In this document: piece by piece, positions 16,384 to 20,275 of the stretch
Position numbering within the stretch: position 1 is the first letter of the stretch
How the letters are laid out: each line of letters begins with the position of its first letter
Source: CAYNJF01 sp964351745
Lineage (GTDB): Bacteria; Pseudomonadota; Gammaproteobacteria; Berkiellales; Berkiellaceae
Reading direction: 5' to 3'
Assembly (NCBI GenBank): GCA_964351745.1
Contig: CAYGPI010000051.1
Span: 1 to 20,275 of the forward strand
Length of the DNA: 20,275 nt
The notes under the pieces: model-generated
Told to the model about the DNA's origin: nothing
The model's input: only the letters and a program-made list of their open reading frames with translations
Database searches by the model: none
Program-made: the position numbers and the translations under genes

Positions 16384-16407
16384 TAGAGAGCCTTGTTTGG
16401 CTCTCTA
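16384..16407. repeat. Hairpin between convergent algC and P450 genes
   Basis: TAGAGAGCC (16384-16392), loop TTGTTT, GGCTCTCTA (16399-16407) form a perfect 9-bp stem. T-rich sequence lies on the 5' side and A-rich on the 3' side of the plus strand, the reverse of an intrinsic terminator. On the minus strand the arrangement is the same. The A and T tracts can lengthen the stem. It probably ends or stabilises one or both converging transcripts, but not by the standard U-tract mechanism. Confidence 0.6.
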
Positions 16408-16439
16408 GAAAAATGATATCACACCTTACATAGACGTCA

Positions 16440-18098
16440 TTAAACCGATGATGAAGCACTCGTTGAAATCTTCTTTTGAGGCAACCGTAGGTTGCTAATG
16501 TCAGCTTGCGCTTGCTCATCCGGCGCTTGAAATCTAGCCTTGACAGCTTTAAATTGCGTTAGGACGCCTTGGATTGGCTTATTTCTGCTTGGCTCAAGAG
16601 GCTGATGATGTTGATATGGATCTTGTGGTCGGCTCATCTCTAACTCATCTTCTTGCGTTAAGCTAAAATGGTGATTGTCAGAAAAGCTCCACATAATCGC
16701 CATGAATATTTTGCGACTATATTCTCTACCTGGGCACACGCGTTTGCTGCCTTCTTCACCAAAGACAAGTGGTTTTTGGCCTGTTGAAATGACTTTACCA
16801 GTTTGGTTTATTTTAAATTCATATTCCTTTCTATAGGGATTAAAGGTTTCAGCATTTTCCCAGTGATTTTCATCAAGTGCCATGAGACGTTGTGGAAAAA
16901 TAGCAAAGCTTCGAGGCGGCAAATCATGTTCATCACTGATTTGAGTGCTTTCGCCCCAACGACCTAATTGATTGAACAGCAAGTTTGTGTTGAGTCTTGG
17001 CACAACCGGCGCGATGAACCACAATCTTAAGACTTCATAATAGTAGCGCTGAAACACTTCGGAGTGATGCAGAATATAATCAAAGGCTTCGCCGCTGTGA
17101 AGCTGAATACCCTTTTCTTCTAAAATGAGTTTAATTCGCTCTTTTTCTTTTAGGATGTTATCTAAGTGCTCAGGTTTGGCGAGGACTGTAAAGACCATAC
17201 CAATGATGGCTTTAGGTAAATTACCGAAGATCGCTAAGAAGGAAGCAATGTTGAGATCTTCAGGGCCTTTAAGAAAGGTTTTATCTTTATGAAAGTTATA
17301 AAAATCTTCTTTGAAGTTCGTTTCTAAAAGAGGCATATCTGATTTTCTCTCAAGTTTTAATTGTTGAGTGATTTCTTTAAATGCCTGAATGTTTTGATTG
17401 AATCTTGCAGCAGAAAATGCTTCGGGGTGTTGCCAGAGATCTTCAAACGTCTCAACGAGCTTGTACATGTCATCCGGCAGATCGTCGAGGCCGAAAGAAG
17501 CCCTCGCGATAAGATTCAAGGTCATGAGCGTTAAGTTTTGAGCTGCAGAGTAATCATCGCTCCAGTGATCTTCTAAGTGTTGGCAATAATCTAAGGCTGC
17601 CCACCATAATCGATCTTGGTTTTTATTGATGAATCCTTTTAGCAATGTTTTTTCTTCACGGGAAGATTGGCTCCAAGGCACATTGACGAAATTAGGGAGT
17701 CCAACCAATCCTGCAGGCGTGTCAAATGCTGCTCGTGCTGGCGCATCACAAAAATTGATACGAGTTTTGGTGTCAGCGACGACGCTCATGAGCGTGAAGC
17801 CACGCAGTTTTAAAGGGACATGAAATCCTAGGATATTTAAAGAAGTATTGAAGAGGTAAAGGTCGCGCCTTGCGATCCCTTGACTGTGCATAGCTTGCTC
17901 TGAGAGTTCACCAAGTAGATAAGGCCACATGGGATTGTCGGGATTAATTTTAATGCCGTTATGTTGCATGAGCCATTGAATGTAAGTTGCACCAAGTTTA
18001 TTCTTTAACTCCCAAGTGTAGAACCAAGGGCGACTGGTCCATACATAGTTATATGCGCGGTTGAATTGTTTTTGACACCAGTTAAAAGTGTTGAGCAT
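16440..18098 (-). CDS. Cytochrome P450-like protein
   Basis: A 552-residue protein with P450 hallmarks in the right order. K-helix ExxR is EVLR at residues 355-358; the PERF-like segment is FNPYRKE near 419-425; the heme-binding loop is FGEEGSKRVCPGRE at 446-459 with axial Cys455 (one residue longer than the classical FxxGxRxCxG spacing). The I-helix reads FLAIFGNLPKAIIG at 287-300 and lacks the usual A/G-G-x-D/E-T acid/Thr pair; the GN..P text recalls the CYP7/CYP8 type. The protein is longer than the ~400 residues of soluble bacterial P450s, with a long N-terminal part without an obvious membrane anchor and a Gln/Ser-rich tail. An AGGA ribosome binding site precedes the ATG. The substrate is unknown and no redox partner gene is adjacent; the ferredoxin at 2413 is far away. 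Confidence 0.82.
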   Translation of the reverse strand: MLNTFNWCQKQFNRAYNYVWTSRPWFYTWELKNKLGATYIQWLMQHNGIKINPDNPMWPYLLGELSEQAMHSQGIARRDLYLFNTSLNILGFHVPLKLRGFTLMSVVADTKTRINFCDAPARAAFDTPAGLVGLPNFVNVPWSQSSREEKTLLKGFINKNQDRLWWAALDYCQHLEDHWSDDYSAAQNLTLMTLNLIARASFGLDDLPDDMYKLVETFEDLWQHPEAFSAARFNQNIQAFKEITQQLKLERKSDMPLLETNFKEDFYNFHKDKTFLKGPEDLNIASFLAIFGNLPKAIIGMVFTVLAKPEHLDNILKEKERIKLILEEKGIQLHSGEAFDYILHHSEVFQRYYYEVLRLWFIAPVVPRLNTNLLFNQLGRWGESTQISDEHDLPPRSFAIFPQRLMALDENHWENAETFNPYRKEYEFKINQTGKVISTGQKPLVFGEEGSKRVCPGREYSRKIFMAIMWSFSDNHHFSLTQEDELEMSRPQDPYQHHQPLEPSRNKPIQGVLTQFKAVKARFQAPDEQAQADISNLRLPQKKISTSASSSV

Positions 18099-18137
18099 AT
18101 CTCTTGTCCTATTAAAAATCCTTTTTTAATGTTGATC

Positions 18138-18167
18138 ACCATATCAATTTAAAAAAGAGGAAGACAA
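18138..18167 (-). promoter_or_regulatory. Candidate extended -10 promoter for the P450 gene
   Basis: On the minus strand TTGTCT (18167-18162), an 18-nt spacer, and TATGGT (18143-18138), preceded by TGA (extended -10 form TGnTATGGT, the same hexamer as at coaBC). The predicted start is near 18131, about 33 nt before the P450 ATG. Confidence 0.4.
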
Positions 18168-18359
18168 CTGAAATGTCATCGTGGGGTATGGTTGCTTGGT
18201 TTCATTTTTTTGGGATAGATAGGTCATTGGCATATGAGCTAGTAGCTAACTTGTATCTTTATGAGCATCTGAAAAGGATGCATAGACTTGCTGCGTGATC
18301 CAGAGTGCGTCACGAAGATATTTATAAGTCGTCAGACCATAAAGCTAAGCTTTCAAGCT
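18168..18359. other. Intergenic region upstream of P450; no firm gene
   Basis: The gap between the P450 start and the DUF4124 stop codon holds the P450 promoter candidate at its left end and no convincing gene. A 41-codon plus-strand ORF at 18173-18298 has an upstream AGAGGA, but its spacing (11 nt) is long and it has no recognisable similarity. A 7-bp inverted repeat TAAAGCT (18340-18346) / AGCTTTA (18356-18362) overlaps the DUF4124 stop codon; without a T-tract it is a weak terminator candidate. Confidence 0.3.
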
Positions 18360-19028
18360 TTACTCTACCTTTTGTGGTGGTGTTTTAAGTCGATTGAAAC
18401 GCTCTATCAACTGTTGATATTGCGTACGAATTTGCTCTTGCTCTTGGCTTTTTCTTTTCAAGAAATCAGCATTATCTTCAATTTGTTTTTGAGTATCTGT
18501 AATTGTGTCTTGAAGCATTTTGGGGATTTCTTGATTTTGTTTTTCGTGAGCTTCTTTTGCTTGATAAGCATTGTTTAGCTGAGCTTCAAGCCGCGCAAGA
18601 TTATCTTTAGTAATCCCTAATTGCGTATCTATATTTTGCACTTTATCATCACGTGAGCGCTCGATATCTTTAGCACTGGTAAACATTTTAAGTAATAATC
18701 TATCTTTTCGGATTTGTTCTTGTTTTTCTTGCTCTGCAAGGAGCTGAGCTTTTTGGTCAAGGGCTTGTTGAATTTTTTCCTTTTCTAAGGCTTCTATTTC
18801 ATTTTCCGTCAGGCGAGGCTTAACGACCTCAATAATGTTGCCTCTTGGAGAGACAATGGCATACCCTCTATCAGCAGCATCGCTGGGCAGAGTGGCACTG
18901 ATAATTTGTGCACCGTTTTGATCGGTATATTTATATAGATTGGGTTGCGCTGCTACAGTTGCTGTAGATATAAGCAACAAAACTAGGATATTAAGCTTGT
19001 AAGACGTCATTATGCACCACATGGTCAT
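18360..19028 (-). CDS. Exported DUF4124-domain coiled-coil protein
   Basis: A 222-residue secreted protein. A signal peptide with the hydrophobic core LNILVLLLISTATVAA is followed by a short DUF4124 domain (LYKYTDQNGAQIISATLP; family consensus resembles YKWvDedG...ysdtpP), then from residue ~75 to ~215 a long charged Glu/Gln/Lys-rich helix predicted as coiled coil. DUF4124 proteins are periplasmic and of unknown function. The start at 19028 is kept because an AAGAGA-like ribosome binding site lies just upstream; ATGs at 19022 and 19010 (MTSYKLN) are alternatives that also keep the signal peptide. All three lie in the loop of a strong hairpin. The gene starts 32 nt after the pyrE stop, so co-transcription is likely. 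Confidence 0.8.
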   Translation of the reverse strand: MTMWCIMTSYKLNILVLLLISTATVAAQPNLYKYTDQNGAQIISATLPSDAADRGYAIVSPRGNIIEVVKPRLTENEIEALEKEKIQQALDQKAQLLAEQEKQEQIRKDRLLLKMFTSAKDIERSRDDKVQNIDTQLGITKDNLARLEAQLNNAYQAKEAHEKQNQEIPKMLQDTITDTQKQIEDNADFLKRKSQEQEQIRTQYQQLIERFNRLKTPPQKVE

Positions 19029-19052
19029 CGTTTTCTCTTACAAGCTTAATAT
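18988..19052 (-). promoter_or_regulatory. 17-bp perfect inverted repeat enclosing the DUF4124 start codon
   Basis: ATATTAAGCTTGTAAGA at 18988-19004 is the exact reverse complement of TCTTACAAGCTTAATAT at 19036-19052, with a 31-nt loop. In the minus-strand mRNA the 5' arm begins 8 nt after the pyrE stop codon and takes in part of the likely ribosome binding site (AAGAGA). The loop holds all three candidate ATGs, and the 3' arm encodes part of the signal peptide. The arms are long enough for a stable RNA hairpin, so translational control or an attenuator between pyrE and this gene is plausible. It is not a standard terminator: no U-tract follows. Confidence 0.8.
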
Positions 19053-19060
19053 AATTTAAG

Positions 19061-19705
19061 TTAATTTTGTGGACTGGCTCCAAATTCTTCACGGTAAGAT
19101 AAAATTTCATTTAAAGGCGCCTGCCACTGTGATTTGGTGACCAAATATTGGGCAACATCATCTAGAGTCACAATAGAATAAACAGGTATGTTAAATGTCT
19201 TTTCAAGCTCGTCTTTGGCACTAAGTTGGCCCTGACCTCGCTCTTGCCTGTCAAGAGCAATGATGATGCCTGAGACTGTGCCACCGTGAGCTTCTATCAG
19301 TTTGATAGCTTCTATTTTAGCTTCTCCGTTGGTAATAACATCATCAATAATCATGACATTGCCTTCAATAGGCGCACCCATGAGTAGCCCCTTTTCTCCG
19401 TGCTCTTTGGCTTCTTTGCGATTAAAAGCAACAGGCAATGGCTCTTGATGAGCGATGGCGGTGACAGTGGCTAAGGTGATCCCTTTGTAAGCAGGCCCAA
19501 AAAGCATATCCTAGTTTGCTTGATTGGCAAGTAAAGATACAAAGTAGCATTCACCAAGGATTTTTAAAGCTTCGCCGGTGCTAAACAGTCCAGCATTAAA
19601 AAAATACGGACTAACGCGCCCAGATTTAAGAGTAAACTGCCCAAATTTCAAGGCTTCCATTTTTATAGCCAGTTCGATAAATTTTTCTTGATAGCTGCTT
19701 AACAT
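19061..19705 (-). pseudogene. pyrE: Orotate phosphoribosyltransferase interrupted by an in-frame TAG
   Basis: PyrE converts orotate and PRPP to OMP in pyrimidine synthesis. The frame runs over 214 amino-acid positions, almost exactly the E. coli length (213), but codon 65 is TAG (19513-19511), where relatives have Phe of the FDxLFGPAYKGI motif. Before it: KFGQFTLKSGRVSPYFFNAGLF, intact. After it: MLFGPAYKGI, FNRKEAKEHGEKG (catalytic loop) and LDRQERG, all intact. The PRPP loop reads VMIIDDVITNGEAK in place of the usual DDVITAGTA: the conserved Thr is Glu and neighbours differ, which suggests real decay and not only a base-calling error. AAGGGA lies 7 nt before the ATG. A promoter candidate is TGATAAAAT (19749-19741, extended -10). 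Separate translation of the two halves, or readthrough, is possible but less likely. Confidence 0.85.
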
Positions 19706-19740
19706 GTTTAGATCCCTTGCTATGTTGGTGGATTTTTGTC

Positions 19741-19749
19741 ATTTTATCA
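19741..19749 (-). promoter_or_regulatory. Candidate extended -10 box for pyrE
   Basis: TGATAAAAT on the minus strand (TGn plus TAAAAT) with a poor -35 (TTCAGG, 19769-19764) at 17 nt. The predicted start is near 19734, about 29 nt before the pyrE ATG. The xthA ribosome binding site AAGGAA (19772-19777) lies just to the right. Confidence 0.35.
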
Positions 19750-19783
19750 CTTTTTTTGAATCTCCTGAACCAAGGAAAGATTA

Positions 19784-20251
19784 ATGTCATTTAAAGTTAT
19801 TTCAGTCAATGTGAATGGTATTCGAGCAGCAGCAAAGAAGGGATTTTTTGATTGGTTAGCTAAAGTGGATGCTGATGTGGTGTGTTTGCAAGAGGTCCGT
19901 GCACAAAAAGACCAATTGAACGATCCCATTTTTCATCCAAAAGGGTACCATTGTTATTACGTAGAGGCACAAAAGAAAGGGTACAGTGGTGTTGCTATTT
20001 ATTCAAAACACAAGCCTATCAAAATAGTAGACAGTTTAGGTTTTGAATTATCAGATGTTGAGGGTCGTTATCTTCATCTTGAGTTCAAAGGATTGACGGT
20101 AGCCTCTCTTTATTTGCCGTCAGGCACCAGTGGTGATGAAAGACAAGATAAAAAATATGAATTTATGGATTGGTATCGTGAACATATGCAAAAGCAGAAA
20201 AAGTCACGAAAAAAACTAATTATATGTGGTGATTGGATTATAGGGCATTAG
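19784..20251 (+). CDS. xthA: Exodeoxyribonuclease III, N-terminal part (frame broken near window end)
   Basis: ExoIII/AP endonuclease of the EEP superfamily, acting in base excision repair. Visible: NVNGIRAAAKKGFFDWL (residues 8-24, metal/AP-site Asn), DVVCLQEVRAQ with catalytic Glu near 37, GYSGVAIYSK, and YLPSG. The motif that should read CGDWNIAHxE reads CGDWIIGH and then TAG; the next codons QVDINIWK still match the family's EIDLKNWK, so homology continues to the window end at 20275. A family member would have ~255-260 residues, so about 100 C-terminal residues lie beyond the window in any case. Catalytic Asn of DWN is Ile here. AAGGAA lies 6 nt before the ATG. The gene is divergent from pyrE. 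Confidence 0.85.
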   Translation: MSFKVISVNVNGIRAAAKKGFFDWLAKVDADVVCLQEVRAQKDQLNDPIFHPKGYHCYYVEAQKKGYSGVAIYSKHKPIKIVDSLGFELSDVEGRYLHLEFKGLTVASLYLPSGTSGDERQDKKYEFMDWYREHMQKQKKSRKKLIICGDWIIGH

Positions 20252-20275
20252 CAAGTTGATATTAATATTTGGAAG

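Noticed and set aside
18288..18578. 96-codon plus-strand ORF rich in Leu/Phe
   Set aside because: It is the antisense of the DUF4124 coiled-coil gene; its hydrophobic look comes from complementing Lys/Glu/Gln codons, and no ribosome binding site is seen.
19511..20251. Two nearby in-frame TAG codons (pyrE and xthA) as a sign of TAG reassignment
   Set aside because: TAG is used as a normal terminal stop by damX, ggt, the 719-aa gene and algC in this window, so general reassignment is not supported.
1..20275. tRNA, rRNA, CRISPR arrays, complete insertion sequences or phage genes
   Set aside because: Looked for on both strands; no cloverleaf, repeat-spacer array or transposase gene was seen. 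The only transposase-like text is the desaturase tail.

Overview
The window reads as chromosomal DNA of a moderately A+T-rich gammaproteobacterium. The housekeeping proteins (HemE, CoaD, YfhL-type ferredoxin, L28/L33, CoaBC, Dut, AlgC-type mutase, PyrE, ExoIII) all resemble gammaproteobacterial forms. The gene order (damX-hemE-coaD-ferredoxin, rpmBG next to coaBC-dut-algC, pyrE divergent from xthA), plus a periplasmic gamma-glutamyltransferase, a P450 and large orphan helical proteins, recalls Legionellales (Legionella, Coxiella, Berkiella-like). That placement is inferred from memory of synteny, not from a search.

Layout. 1-4384 is a same-strand run: the C-terminal part of a DamX-like SPOR protein, then hemE, coaD, a 2x[4Fe-4S] ferredoxin and ggt, the last four almost without gaps. 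4385-8238 holds two accessory genes on the plus strand, an unrecognised 719-residue helical protein and an unusual PP2C-type phosphatase. 8256-10997 is a minus-strand operon for an ABC exporter with a GldG-like auxiliary subunit. It is divergent from a DesA-like fatty-acid desaturase at 11288-12463. After two terminator hairpins come rpmG and rpmB (minus), divergent from the coaBC-dut-algC operon (13264-16348). 16440-18098 is a divergent-looking cytochrome P450 (minus). 18360-19705 is a DUF4124 coiled-coil secreted protein and pyrE (both minus), divergent from xthA, which runs to the window end.

Joint functions: CoaD and CoaBC are two parts of the CoA pathway; CoaBC-Dut-AlgC is a commonly seen housekeeping cluster for CoA, nucleotide hygiene and sugar phosphates for envelope polysaccharide; PyrE supplies pyrimidines; ExoIII is DNA repair.

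Most notable points: (1) the PP2C protein has all canonical motifs, but its DGHG segment is moved from its normal place after motif 1 to a position after the final DN motif, which looks like a segmental permutation; (2) the DUF4124 start codon lies in the loop of a 17-bp perfect inverted repeat, and hemE is preceded by a separate 14-bp inverted repeat; (3) pyrE carries an in-frame amber codon at otherwise full length and an altered PRPP loop; (4) the last ~40 bases of the window damage xthA by substitutions only; (5) the P450 lacks the usual I-helix acid/Thr pair.
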